Assembly (NCBI GenBank): GCA_009784935.1
Contig: WQXI01000001.1
Span: 62,001-126,000, forward strand
Reading direction: 5' to 3'
Length of the DNA stretch: 64,000 nucleotides
Source of the DNA: Treponema sp.
GTDB lineage: Bacteria > Spirochaetota > Spirochaetia > Treponematales > Breznakiellaceae
Shown here one piece after another: positions 7,846-16,842 of the stretch. A model generated the notes under the pieces. It had not been told where the DNA came from, did no database searches, and saw nothing but the letters and a program-made list of their open reading frames with translations. Positions within the stretch are counted from its first letter, which is position 1, and each line of letters begins with the position of its first letter. The position numbers were made by a program, and so were the translations under genes.

Positions 7846-9084
7846 ATGAATAAAGAATTAAAAGACAGTTCTACTCCAGTTCAAAATTCCTTAAAAAATG
7901 AGTATGAAAATTTTTCGGAGATACGTCATTTAATTGTTAATGAACTCAAAGAACAGGTAGAATCTGTACTTACTGCGCTTGACTCTAACCCTGTAATAAG
8001 CGGCAGAATAAAGAACTTTACATCCTATTTTTCTAAGTATCTAAGACTAAAAAAAGCCGGAGTAAGCAAACCCAAAATAACAGACCTTTTGGGAGTAAGA
8101 GTAATCTGCCCTTTTATAGAAGACCTTGCTGCCGGAGAAAATTTAATAACCAGGAATTTTGATGTTATAGAACGAGAAGTAAAAGGGCACTTTACATTTA
8201 AAGAATTCGGTTATGAATCGACCCACCTTTTGGTTAAAATTCCTGCTTCTATTATTAATAAATACGGCGACCCCGGTACAGATATAGCGGAGATTCAAAT
8301 TCGCACCATTTTACAAGATGCATGGGCAGAAGTTGAACACGAACTTGTTTATAAAGCGGAGTTTAGCCCCTTTGACGAACCTATGAAACGTAAACTGGCA
8401 GCTGTTAACGCCAGCCTTTCGCTTGCGGATATAATTTTTCAGGAGATCAGAAGTTATCAGAGAAAATACAGCCAAGAAATGGGAAAACGCCGTGAAAGTT
8501 TTTTCCAAAAGATAGAAGAATCAACTGATAAACTGCTTTTTGTAAATGAGCAGGAAAAACCTGATACTTCTTTAATTACTGCAGATCCTTTTTCTTCTGA
8601 CAATTATGACGCTTCTATCGATGATCTGCTTGTCAGCGCTTTATCTGCTCATAACCAAAACCGTTTTAACGAAGCAATAAATCAATATACAAAAATACTC
8701 GAATTAAAACCGGACAAATCGATATGCTCTATTATTTATAAACACCGCGGAATGGCTAACTTTGCCTGTTCCAATTACAATGAAGCTATCAAGGATTTTT
8801 CTTCTTCCCTTGAGCTTGACGGTGCTTCATACAAGTCAGCATACTACCGCGGCGTAGTTTACTCTGTTTTAAAAGAGTATTCTAAAGCAATAGATGACTA
8901 TACCCTATCACTTACTATCAATCCTTATCAGTCATTCTGCCTTTTTAGGCGAGGACAGGCATTTTATCATATAAGCGACTTCCCTCAGGCCTTAGCAGAC
9001 TGTGAAAACTCCCTGTCGCTGGACCCTGATAATAAATCCGCTGTAAAGTTTAAAGAACTCTTACTAGGCAAACTAAGAATGTAG
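7846..9084 (+). CDS. RelA/SpoT-like (p)ppGpp synthetase domain with C-terminal TPRs
   Basis: 412 residues. Residues about 40-180 carry RelA_SpoT synthetase features: SGRIKNFTSYFSKYLR (substrate-binding basic segment), KITDLLGVRVICPF with the metal-binding Asp, and EIQIRTILQDAWAEVEHELVY with the catalytic Glu. No HD hydrolase domain and no TGS/ACT region is present, so it is of the small-alarmone-synthetase type. From about residue 215 the chain changes to at least four tetratricopeptide repeats (ALSAHNQNRFNEAINQYTKI..., FRRGQAFYHISDFPQALADC). The TPRs may bring a regulatory partner; that part is inference. It starts right after the flaA terminator and ends before a tRNA gene. Confidence 0.85.
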   Translation: MNKELKDSSTPVQNSLKNEYENFSEIRHLIVNELKEQVESVLTALDSNPVISGRIKNFTSYFSKYLRLKKAGVSKPKITDLLGVRVICPFIEDLAAGENLITRNFDVIEREVKGHFTFKEFGYESTHLLVKIPASIINKYGDPGTDIAEIQIRTILQDAWAEVEHELVYKAEFSPFDEPMKRKLAAVNASLSLADIIFQEIRSYQRKYSQEMGKRRESFFQKIEESTDKLLFVNEQEKPDTSLITADPFSSDNYDASIDDLLVSALSAHNQNRFNEAINQYTKILELKPDKSICSIIYKHRGMANFACSNYNEAIKDFSSSLELDGASYKSAYYRGVVYSVLKEYSKAIDDYTLSLTINPYQSFCLFRRGQAFYHISDFPQALADCENSLSLDPDNKSAVKFKELLLGKLRM

Positions 9085-9091
9085 CCGGGTA

Positions 9092-9120
9092 TTGATAATT
9101 TCTTTTAAATTTTATATAAT
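9092..9120 (+). promoter_or_regulatory. Promoter of tRNA-Arg
   Basis: TTGATA at 9092-9097 and a perfect TATAAT at 9115-9120 with a 17-base spacer. The -10 ends seven bases before the tRNA 5' end, the spacing expected if transcription begins at or very near the mature end. Confidence 0.75.
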
Positions 9121-9127
9121 AATTATA

Positions 9128-9200
9128 GGTCGAGTAGCTCAGTGGATAGAGCCCCTGCCTTCTAAGCAGGTTGTCGCATGTTCGATTCATGCCTCGATCA
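9128..9200 (+). tRNA. tRNA-Arg (anticodon UCU)
   Basis: A 73-base cloverleaf: acceptor GGTCGAG/CTCGATC (one G-U), D stem GCTC/GAGC, anticodon stem CCTGC/GCAGG with loop CTTCTAA giving anticodon TCT, a five-base variable region, T stem GCATG/CATGC with loop TTCGATT, and discriminator A. The 3' CCA is not encoded. It reads AGA/AGG codons. Confidence 0.95.
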
Positions 9201-9271
9201 GAAATTAATTTGTCCGCAAATTAACGCAGAAAAAAGATAACAGCATGTTTTAATTTTTCAAAGTCTTATTT

Positions 9272-9319
9272 AACGGCGGTTTTATAGGGCGGGTTCACCG
9301 CCCGTAAACCGTTTTTTTT
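9272..9319 (+). terminator. Rho-independent terminator after tRNA-Arg
   Basis: Stem with outer AACGGcGGTTT / AAACCGTT and inner GGGCGG / CCGCCC around GTTCA, followed by eight T. The T run is on the plus strand, so it serves the tRNA rather than the V-ATPase operon that ends from the other side. Confidence 0.85.
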
Positions 9320-9330
9320 ACTTGCATAGA

Positions 9331-9414
9331 GAGCTTAGAACGCAAAGCACACAAAAAATAAGAATCTTCTTTCTTCTCTGTGTTCTTTGCGTCTTTGCTC
9401 CCCTGTGTGAACTC
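9331..9414. repeat. CGCAAAG/CACAGAG-type inverted repeat downstream of the V-ATPase operon
   Basis: Left arm GAACGCAAAGCACACAAAAA, right arm TTCTCTGTGTTCTTTGCGTC with an outer CCCTGTGTGAACTC. It sits between the tRNA terminator and the end of atpK and may form a hairpin in the 3' end of the V-ATPase transcript. Confidence 0.7.
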
Positions 9415-9421
9415 TTTTTTG

Positions 9422-9856
9422 TTAAACGATAATCATTGTAAATGCCATCGCGAAAAGCGATACAGTTTCTGCGATACCAATTACCATTAGGAAGTTACCA
9501 AAGCCCTTCCCTGTTTCTGCATAAGCATCTGCAGCGGCTGCGGAACACATAGACTGAGTTATAGCAACAGCCCCGATTGTAAGACCGGCACTAAGCCCTA
9601 GCGCGAATATTTCAGTTCCGTCACGAACGCTTCCCAAAAGAGCCATCATAACGATAAAACCGTATATTACGTTTGTTAAACAAGTACCTGCAAAAACTGT
9701 CAAAATAAAAGGCGCCGGTTTATTTTGGAGATAACATTTTTTCCAAGATCCGATAACGGCTGGACCGTTAAAACCCATCCCAAGAGCAGCGCCCAATGCG
9801 GATAGTCCAAAACTTCCTCCGATTCCAATAGCTGCCAGCAATGTGACTTCTTCCAT
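9422..9856 (-). CDS. atpK: V-type ATP synthase subunit K (membrane rotor)
   Basis: 144 residues with four membrane segments arranged as two hairpins, the usual duplicated proteolipid of V-type enzymes. The second hairpin has the ion-binding carboxylate in VIGIAETVSLFAMAF (about residue 129). The first hairpin reads FAGTCLTNVIYGF. Multiple copies form the ion-carrying ring in the inner membrane. It is the last gene of the operon, 18 bases after atpI. The sequence alone does not let me assign Na+ or H+ as the coupling ion. Confidence 0.92.
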   Translation of the reverse strand: MEEVTLLAAIGIGGSFGLSALGAALGMGFNGPAVIGSWKKCYLQNKPAPFILTVFAGTCLTNVIYGFIVMMALLGSVRDGTEIFALGLSAGLTIGAVAITQSMCSAAAADAYAETGKGFGNFLMVIGIAETVSLFAMAFTMIIV

Positions 9857-9874
9857 TTTAAAACTCCTTATAAA

Positions 9875-11905
9875 TTATTCTTTCTTTTTCCTTAATGCAA
9901 AAGGTTTATATAAATATCCTGACCAATCCATCTCAAGATGATTGCCGGCATATTCCAAAAGATTTAAACGAACCCCGTGAACAATTACAGACAGAGCAGT
10001 TAAAACAAGATTGAGCGCGTGTCCTATTACAATAATAAGAACCGCAATTAACAGATTAACAAAGAACATAACTCCGATACTTCCCAGACCGCCGCCTACC
10101 GCCATATCATTTACAATCTGCGCTATAATAGCTCCCGCAAGTCCAACAGCAAACAAACGAATATAACTGATAATATCCGCAAAGCAGCTGACAGCTTTTA
10201 AGAATAACTGGAATGAGTTGCCTAAACCTTTTCCTATATTGGCAAAGAAATTACCTCCCTTTTGTTCGGCAAAAAGAAGGTTAAGACCAAGACCGCCTAA
10301 TATAAGAATTACTGCAAAGAACGGAAGCTCCATTCCCAAAAGCATATTTAATACAAGGAAATAAAGCCCTAACATCATTATTAACATTCCAAACTGCGCG
10401 ACAGCAGTGAGCGATTTTATTTCGCTAATGATTCTTTTTCCTCTTGCATACACTAATTGGACAACAGCGAGGAAGAAGCATAAGAATTGAATATTCCATT
10501 GTGTCTTGTCAGCTATTACTTCCGGCGTTTTAAAGATACCCTGCAGGAAAGAAGGGAATGCCACTACAGCATCACCGCCGTTAAACTGCGGAATAATAAG
10601 CATTTTTAAAGCAGCCGGAAGATGTTCATGCGGAATCGCAAACCAAGAACCATTAATAGCTCCCCAAATAATAGTGCAAGAAGTAAGTATTATCAGCAGT
10701 TTTGATATATCAGGGAATATTCCGGTTTTAATTTTTCCAGTAACCCCAATTGCTAATGCCAGAGTAAATATAAGAACACCGTATCCCGCATCCCCAAGTA
10801 TCATCGCAAAGAAAATACTAAAGAAGAATAAATATGACGGGCTTATATCAAATTCCTTGTAGCCGGGAATTGTTCCTAAAAGATAAAGCAATGGATGCAG
10901 TAATCTCGAAACCGGATTGCCGGCTAATTTTGTAGGCGGCGCGTCATCCGGCGAAGGATCATAAGATGTCATCGCCCATCCGTTTTCTAAAGCTGCTTTT
11001 TCTACTTTATCAAGATCATCAATAGGTATATAACCTGTAAGCCAGCAAAGAGCAAGTTCTTCCGGAATACCGTCAACTTTTTTTAGCGAAGAATGAGCAA
11101 TTTCAAATTCCAGATCCTGCTCTATTTTTTCAATTTCTTTATCTAAAGAAGGCTTGCGGTTAGAAAAACCTTTTATTTTATCATCTATATTTGTAAGCGC
11201 AATTTTAACTTTTTCCCATTCATCGATGTATTCACCTAGAGATTTTTCCGGCAGAGTAAATGGATTAATACCCGGAATTTTTTCATCAAATACCAAAAGG
11301 CGTACGATCGATTTTTCGCCTTTTAATTTTATATATTTTATATTTTCATCCAAGCGGGAAAAAGCATCTAATGAAATTTCGTAAAGATAAACAGGAACGC
11401 CGTAATCGTTTATTTCTTCGAGTATAGAAGGATCAAAATTCCCCCAGCCTTCTATTCTGCTGATTTCTCTGCTTAATGTAACATCCTGCTCATTTAATTC
11501 TTTTCTTTCTTCGCCGAAACCTACGATTAGATCTGGAAGATACGGCCTGACATCAGCTCTTACAGCGTTTAAAGAAAACGGCTCTTCGTCTTCTGTTCCA
11601 AAAACATCTTCTGCGCGCCGCCCTCTATGAAGCCCAGCCGTTTTATGGCGTCTTTCGAGATCACTGTCATCATCTTTTTCTGTTGTTATTTTAGAAGATT
11701 TTTTTTGTTTTGGCTGTTTATATTCGCTTATAAGCCCGATTGCGTTATCTACTTTTACTTTATTTTTTACGGCAGCCGAATTATTGTCGATAGGCGTATC
11801 TGACTTTTCTATATGAAGAACGCCGACATCCCTAAGTTTTTTAAGGGCTTCGTTCTTGGATTTTTCCTGAGCTACAAGACAAACCTTTTTCATTCTTACA
11901 ATCAT
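9875..11905 (-). CDS. atpI: V-type ATP synthase subunit I (stator membrane subunit a)
   Basis: 676 residues. The first 350 or so are the soluble, partly coiled-coil arm (MIVRMKKVCLVAQEKSKNEA...). The rest has seven to eight membrane helices, including the conserved SYIRLFAVGLAGAIIAQ with the arginine that faces the rotor. It forms the ion channel and links rotor and stator. A charged segment at residues about 75-105 (with ERRHKTAGLHRGRRAE) looks like a lineage-specific linker insertion. It lies seven bases after atpD. Confidence 0.92.
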   Translation of the reverse strand: MIVRMKKVCLVAQEKSKNEALKKLRDVGVLHIEKSDTPIDNNSAAVKNKVKVDNAIGLISEYKQPKQKKSSKITTEKDDDSDLERRHKTAGLHRGRRAEDVFGTEDEEPFSLNAVRADVRPYLPDLIVGFGEERKELNEQDVTLSREISRIEGWGNFDPSILEEINDYGVPVYLYEISLDAFSRLDENIKYIKLKGEKSIVRLLVFDEKIPGINPFTLPEKSLGEYIDEWEKVKIALTNIDDKIKGFSNRKPSLDKEIEKIEQDLEFEIAHSSLKKVDGIPEELALCWLTGYIPIDDLDKVEKAALENGWAMTSYDPSPDDAPPTKLAGNPVSRLLHPLLYLLGTIPGYKEFDISPSYLFFFSIFFAMILGDAGYGVLIFTLALAIGVTGKIKTGIFPDISKLLIILTSCTIIWGAINGSWFAIPHEHLPAALKMLIIPQFNGGDAVVAFPSFLQGIFKTPEVIADKTQWNIQFLCFFLAVVQLVYARGKRIISEIKSLTAVAQFGMLIMMLGLYFLVLNMLLGMELPFFAVILILGGLGLNLLFAEQKGGNFFANIGKGLGNSFQLFLKAVSCFADIISYIRLFAVGLAGAIIAQIVNDMAVGGGLGSIGVMFFVNLLIAVLIIVIGHALNLVLTALSVIVHGVRLNLLEYAGNHLEMDWSGYLYKPFALRKKKE

Positions 11906-11912
11906 AAACTCA

Positions 11913-12506
11913 TTACCTTGCCGTTGCCGATTTTGCTATTTTACCGCGTACAACAGAAGCAGTCTGCTGATCACCGAGATAAACCTGTATCTTTTTAATA
12001 TTGCCTCTGGTTTCGGGAATCTTTACTTTTTCAAAAAGATTTACACGCTGGGTTGTTGTTCTAAGTTCTTTATCCAGCCTTTTTTTCTGTTCTTCTACGA
12101 TCTCCGCTTCCAGTTCTAAAAGTAAAGCTTTTTTCATACCTTCTACCGCTTTATCAAGCCAAAGCGGGGTCTGTATTAAATCATAAGAAAAAACTTCAAA
12201 ATCCGCACCTTCAAAAATCGGTATTGCTACGCCTGCGATATTTCCCTGACCTGTGCGAAGGCTTGTGATTTTTAGAATGTCCTGCGTAAATATTCCAGTT
12301 TCTCCGAAAACACCAATCCATGCTTTAAAGGATTCATCTAAAAATTCCAGTTCGTCATAAAGCTCTTTAAGCCGGATATCAGTAAGCCTTATCTCTCCCT
12401 GCAATTGCTGTTTCTTTAACATCAATGTAGGGAGATACCTCCTGTACATTTTAAGAGAATCTTTTTGCTTTTTCAGCTCATTTTTTGTGAGCCTGATTTT
12501 TGCCAT
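11913..12506 (-). CDS. atpD: V-type ATP synthase subunit D (central stalk)
   Basis: 197 residues, starting RLTKNELKKQKDSLKMYRRYLPTL, which fits the family opening (l.p.k..L..lk..L......lL..K). Both ends form long coiled coils, as expected for the rotating shaft inside the A3B3 head. It is encoded between atpB and atpI with a gap of 21 bases upstream. Confidence 0.92.
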   Translation of the reverse strand: MAKIRLTKNELKKQKDSLKMYRRYLPTLMLKKQQLQGEIRLTDIRLKELYDELEFLDESFKAWIGVFGETGIFTQDILKITSLRTGQGNIAGVAIPIFEGADFEVFSYDLIQTPLWLDKAVEGMKKALLLELEAEIVEEQKKRLDKELRTTTQRVNLFEKVKIPETRGNIKKIQVYLGDQQTASVVRGKIAKSATAR

Positions 12507-12527
12507 CTATCCCCCTAAAGGCGGCGT

Positions 12528-13826
12528 TTATTCGCTCTTTGGCCAGAACTTGCTTGTAAGTTCTGTACGTAAGCCTGTTTCTTCCGGATTAAAACAACCG
12601 GCAAGAATCTCCCATCCAAGATCCAGCGCTTTTTCCAGCGGAATATTTACTGAAAGATCCATCATTCTTTTTTCGAACTGATCGCCGTACTTTAAAAGTT
12701 TTTCGTCCCAATGAGTCATTATAAAACCCATTGCCTTTTTTTCCAGCGTGTCACGGAAAGCAGAATACAACTTGATCATACCGTCCATAAGAGCGCGGTG
12801 ATCTTCGCGTGTTTTGCCGTTTACCTGCTGTTTAAGACGTGACAGTGAACCAAAAGGTTCGATACGTCCGTTCTTTAAATAGTACTGGCCTTCTGTAATG
12901 TAACCTGTATTGTCAGGAACAGGATGAGTAACGTCGTCACCTGGCATTGTAGTAACGCCAAGAACTGTAATAGAACCAGCTGTTTCAAAGTCTACCGCTT
13001 TTTCATAACGGCTTGCCAATTGGCTGTAAAGGTCACCAGGATAACCTCGGTTAGAAGGAACCTGTTCCTGAATAATCGAAATTTCTTTCATTGCGTCAGC
13101 AAAGTTTGTCATATCGGTTAATAGAACAAGTACGTCTTTACCTTGAAGCGCAAATTGTTCCGCTACTGCCAAAGACATATCTGGAATCATAAGACATTCT
13201 ACTGTCGGGTCAGAAGCTGTATGAATAAACATTACAGTTCTTGCTAATGCGCCGCCGTTTTCCAGCGTTTCTTTAAAGTTAAGATAGTCATCGTATTTGA
13301 GCCCCATGCCGCCGAGAACGATTACGTCAACTTCTGCCTGCATAGCGATTCGAGCGAGAAGCTCATTGTACGGCTCGCCGGATACAGAGAAGATCGGAAG
13401 CTTTTGTGATACAACCAGCGTATTAAAAAGATCGATCATCGGGATACCTGTGCGGATCATGTCACGAGGAATAATACGCTGAGACGGATTAACAGAAGGA
13501 CCGCCGATCGGAATTTTATTTTCGGTTAATTCGGGACCCTTATCGCGGGGTTTACCGGAACCGGAAAAAACGCGCCCCATGAGGTTTTCAGAAAAAGGAA
13601 CCTGCATTGGGCGTCCCAAAAAGCGTACTGTATCCCCGGTAGAAATACCGCGGCCGCCTGCAAAAACCTGCAGCGAAACAATGTCGCCCTGAAGACGGTT
13701 AACTTCTGCGAGAGAAGTGCCAAAGATTGTATCAACCTCTGCAAGGTCTCCGTAACAAACTCCGTCTGCTTTTACAGTAATAACGCTTCCCGTTATTGAT
13801 TCAATTTTGCTATATACTTTATTCAT
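12528..13826 (-). CDS. atpB: V-type ATP synthase subunit B (non-catalytic head)
   Basis: 432 residues, normal length for B. It has the beta-barrel N-terminus, [20 protein letters not shown], then the nucleotide-fold region without a true P-loop ([21 protein letters not shown] where A has GxGKT), and [15 protein letters not shown] and PGYPGDLY-like segments. Three copies alternate with A in the cytoplasmic head. It starts nine bases after the atpA stop. Confidence 0.94.
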   Translation of the reverse strand: MNKVYSKIESITGSVITVKADGVCYGDLAEVDTIFGTSLAEVNRLQGDIVSLQVFAGGRGISTGDTVRFLGRPMQVPFSENLMGRVFSGSGKPRDKGPELTENKIPIGGPSVNPSQRIIPRDMIRTGIPMIDLFNTLVVSQKLPIFSVSGEPYNELLARIAMQAEVDVIVLGGMGLKYDDYLNFKETLENGGALARTVMFIHTASDPTVECLMIPDMSLAVAEQFALQGKDVLVLLTDMTNFADAMKEISIIQEQVPSNRGYPGDLYSQLASRYEKAVDFETAGSITVLGVTTMPGDDVTHPVPDNTGYITEGQYYLKNGRIEPFGSLSRLKQQVNGKTREDHRALMDGMIKLYSAFRDTLEKKAMGFIMTHWDEKLLKYGDQFEKRMMDLSVNIPLEKALDLGWEILAGCFNPEETGLRTELTSKFWPKSE

Positions 13827-13835
13827 GTGTTTACC

Positions 13836-15596
13836 CTAAAAAATAATTTTTTCGGCCAGCTTATCAAGGCCGCTGGATTGACTTTTTACGGATTTTTCAA
13901 TTTCCGATTCCAGACTGTCAAAGCGTTCACTCTTCCACTGCGCTCCGTTAAAGTCAAGGAATTTCTGCCTTAACTTGTTAAACCAGCTGCGCGCTTCGTT
14001 TTTGTCAGCAAATGCAAACTGAGAAGCTAGAATGATTAGGAGTTTTGTAAAAACATATTTTTGTCGTTCTGGTTTAACTGCAGCGTCTACCGCGTCAAAC
14101 GAGTTTTGCTGGAAGTAAACAGTGTCGATTAAATCACCCTTTAGATAAATGATATAGTCATCTATGCTTGTTCCTTCTTCGCCTACAACTTTCATCATCT
14201 GTTCTACTTCTGCGCTGCGGCGCATAAAGCCGTGCGCGTAGTTTACTTTTTCCGCTTCTATAATGCCTTTGTACTTTGACCATGATTCCAGCGGATGAAT
14301 TGCAGGGAACTTACGAGCGTCTGATCTCTCACGGCTAAGACCGTGGAAAGCGCCGACAACTTTAAGTGTCGCCTGCGTTACAGGTTCTTCAAAGTTACCG
14401 CCGGCAGGACTTACAGTACCGCCGATTGTTACTGAGCCAAGAGAGCCGTCTCGCAGGCGGGTAATACCGGCTCTTTCGTAGAAGCTTGCTATTGTTGATT
14501 CCATGTAAGCGGGGAAAGCTTCTTCGCCGGGGATTTCTTCCAAGCGGCCGGACATTTCGCGCATTGCCTGCGCCCATCGGCTTGTGGAGTCAGCAAGCAA
14601 GAGAACGTGCAGTCCCATCTGTCTGTAGTACTCAGCAAGAGTTACAGCTGTATAAACCGAAGCTTCGCGCGCGGCGACCGGCATCGAAGAAGTGTTACAA
14701 ATAATAATGGTTCTTTCCATGAGAGAGCGGCCTGTTCTTTCGTCTGTAAGTTCTGGGAACTCTTTTAGAGTTTCTACAACTTCACCGGCGCGCTCACCGC
14801 AAGCTGCGACGATAACGATGTCAACGTCAGCAAAGCGGCTGGTAATCTGCTGAAGAACTGTTTTTCCTGCGCCGAAAGGACCGGGAATACAATAAGTTCC
14901 GCCGCGCGCGACAGGGAAAAAAGTATCGATAAGGCGTACGCGGGTAACCATAGGGTCTACCGGTTTAAGGCGTTCTTCGTAGCAGTCTACTGCTCTTTTT
15001 ACAGGCCATTTAAAACTAAGCGTTACTTGAACTGTACCGCCTTTTTCGTCAGAAAGCTCTGCGATTGTTTCTCTTATTTTGTATGAGCCGGCAGGCTTTA
15101 TCCAATTAACTGTATAGCTTCCGTACAGGTTAAACGGAACCATTATACGGTGGGTAAAAGATCCTTCCGGTACTGTTCCTAATGTGTCAGCTCTTTCGAC
15201 TTTATCGCCGGGATTAGCTTTAGGCGTAAACTGCCAGCTTGATTCTGTAGATAACGCGTCAAGATACACGCCTCTTTCCAGAAAATAACCTGCAGCTTGC
15301 GCAAGCTGAGGGAGCGGATTCTGAAGACCGTCTTAAACCTGACCTAATAGACCCGGACCCAGCTCTACTGATAACATATCTCCTGTAAATTCTACTGAGT
15401 CTCCAATCGAGATCCCTTTGGTAATCTCAAAGACCTGAAGCTGGCTTATCTCGCCTCGAATACGAATTACTTCGCTCTTTAACTGTGTATCGCCGACTTT
15501 GACAAAGCCGACTTCGTTCATGGAAACAATTCCGTCAAAGCGAACGCTTACCATGTTGCCGTTAACGGCAGTTACTGTTCCTTTAGTTCCTGTCAT
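13836..15596 (-). pseudogene. atpA: V-type ATP synthase catalytic subunit A, interrupted by an in-frame TAA
   Basis: The frame runs 587 codons, the normal size for subunit A, with one stop (TAA at 15333-15335, codon 88). The flanking residues are ELGPGLLGQV before and DGLQNPLPQLAQ after; in this family the position is normally Tyr or Phe in the GLLGxxyDGlqRPL motif, so one base change from TAT/TAC explains it. The rest is complete: catalytic P-loop GPFGAGKTVLQQ, ACGERAGEV, LLADSTSRWAQAMRE and the family C-terminus. An internal GTG (15269) could start a fragment lacking the N-terminal barrel, which is unlikely to work. The operon is otherwise intact. A sequencing error or a fresh lesion are both possible. 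Confidence 0.88.
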
Positions 15597-16147
15597 GTAG
15601 ATTCTCCCAGGGTATTCTGCGCGCTTTCTACGATAGAAGCGTACAGTGATTTATATTCGGCAAATCCTTTTTCTGCGTTAAACGCTTCGCAGCGTTCCAG
15701 CAATAATAATTTTAGATAATATGCGTAAACATTATTTCTGTTAAAAAAATCATTCCAAGTAAAACTGTCAATTGCATACCAGCGCGCTTTGTCAATTACT
15801 TCTTCTCCGTCAAGAGGAGAAGTTTCGTCGATCGCTTTAGAAGCTGCCGCAGCCGCATCCATAAAAACAGGAGCGCCGCTTGGCTGGTCGTTTTCTCTTT
15901 TAAGTTTTACAGCTCTTTGTTTTGCAAGGCTCAACCTTAATGAGTTTTCCCAGTTGTTCCATTTATCAATAAAACTGCATCCAGTTTTTTTAAATGATGT
16001 TTCGTTTAACGAAAGCTGATCTAAAAAAGACGCGTCTTTTTTTGACATTTGAGATCGCGCAAGTTCTTTAAAATCAGCCGAAGACATTGGCTTTTTTTGT
16101 TCATGTATAAGACATGGCAATTGAGCCATGAGGTAATAATATGCCAC
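15593..16147 (-). CDS. DUF2764 protein, V-ATPase-associated (subunit C-like role)
   Basis: 184 residues from a GTG start with AGGAAA upstream, overlapping the atpA start by four bases. It begins YYYLMAQLPCL, the hallmark of DUF2764, a family found in V-ATPase operons of spirochaetes and Bacteroidetes where an ordinary subunit C gene is absent. Helix-rich and probably cytoplasmic. Its place between E and A supports a stalk role equivalent to subunit C, which is inference from the operon. Confidence 0.82.
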   Translation of the reverse strand: MAYYYLMAQLPCLIHEQKKPMSSADFKELARSQMSKKDASFLDQLSLNETSFKKTGCSFIDKWNNWENSLRLSLAKQRAVKLKRENDQPSGAPVFMDAAAAASKAIDETSPLDGEEVIDKARWYAIDSFTWNDFFNRNNVYAYYLKLLLLERCEAFNAEKGFAEYKSLYASIVESAQNTLGEST

Positions 16148-16150
16148 CTA

Positions 16151-16765
16151 TCAGTTTCCTTTAGCTGCTTCTTTAAGAAGTTCGGAAAGTTTAGGATTTA
16201 AATAGGTAGAAAGCAGGTTAGAGACAGCTTCTGCCGAAAAATCATAATATAAAGAGCCGTCTTTATTTGAAATTCTAAAACCGCATGGCAATTTTCTGTT
16301 TGATTTTAATTCGACACCCTTAGAAAGTTCGCCTGTAAGCCTTTCTTTAAAGAAACCTTCGAGCCTTGAAAGTTCGCCTTCTGGTAAAATAACAGATAAA
16401 TTATCGCCGCCTTTGGCTGCCCAAGCTTTTAACAGTTCGGGAAGAGCAGCTTTAAGAACATCATCATTATAGTTGGCGCCAACATTGCCGCTGACTATTC
16501 TGTTTAACAAAGATTGAATTTCGTCTTTAAAAGCTAAAACAAGATTACGAGAAGCCTGCTGGAGTGCGGCGATACCGGCTTTTTCTGATCTTTCGGCATC
16601 TTGCTTTGCTCTAGAGGCTATGTCATCAGCTTCTTTTTTGGCAGTTTCTACGATTCTGCGGGCTTCTGCTTCTGCTTCTGCCTTTATACGGCTGGCTTCG
16701 TCAGTGGCAAGCTTAATTCCATCCTTTTTTATTTTTTCTATAAGTTCTTGAACTTGTATTTCCAT
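16151..16765 (-). CDS. atpE: V-type ATP synthase subunit E (peripheral stalk)
   Basis: 204 residues. Residues 1-80 are a long Ala/Glu/Lys/Arg coiled coil (ASRIKAEAEAEARRIVETAK), followed by a globular C-terminal domain with LPEGELSRLEGFFKERL, the usual E layout. It is the first gene of the ATPase operon, with AGGAAGAGGA before the ATG and a promoter 45-70 bases upstream. Confidence 0.9.
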   Translation of the reverse strand: MEIQVQELIEKIKKDGIKLATDEASRIKAEAEAEARRIVETAKKEADDIASRAKQDAERSEKAGIAALQQASRNLVLAFKDEIQSLLNRIVSGNVGANYNDDVLKAALPELLKAWAAKGGDNLSVILPEGELSRLEGFFKERLTGELSKGVELKSNRKLPCGFRISNKDGSLYYDFSAEAVSNLLSTYLNPKLSELLKEAAKGN

Positions 16766-16808
16766 AATATCCTCTTCCTTTTTGTTTAATCAAAACATTT
16801 ATCGTTAC

Positions 16809-16837
16809 ATTATACATTACATTGTAATTTCCTGCAA
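16809..16837 (-). promoter_or_regulatory. Promoter of the V-ATPase operon
   Basis: On the minus strand TTGCAG, a 17-base spacer and a perfect TATAAT (plus-strand ATTATA at 16809-16814). It lies in the 77-bp gap between the DUF5312 gene and atpE, so the operon can be transcribed separately from the gene upstream. Confidence 0.65.
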
Positions 16838-16842
16838 GGTTA

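Noticed and set aside
11590-11680. Charged insertion in atpI (ERRHKTAGLHRGRRAE) as another repeat
   Set aside because: I found no inverted arms or shared motif in the DNA; a variable linker is enough to explain it.
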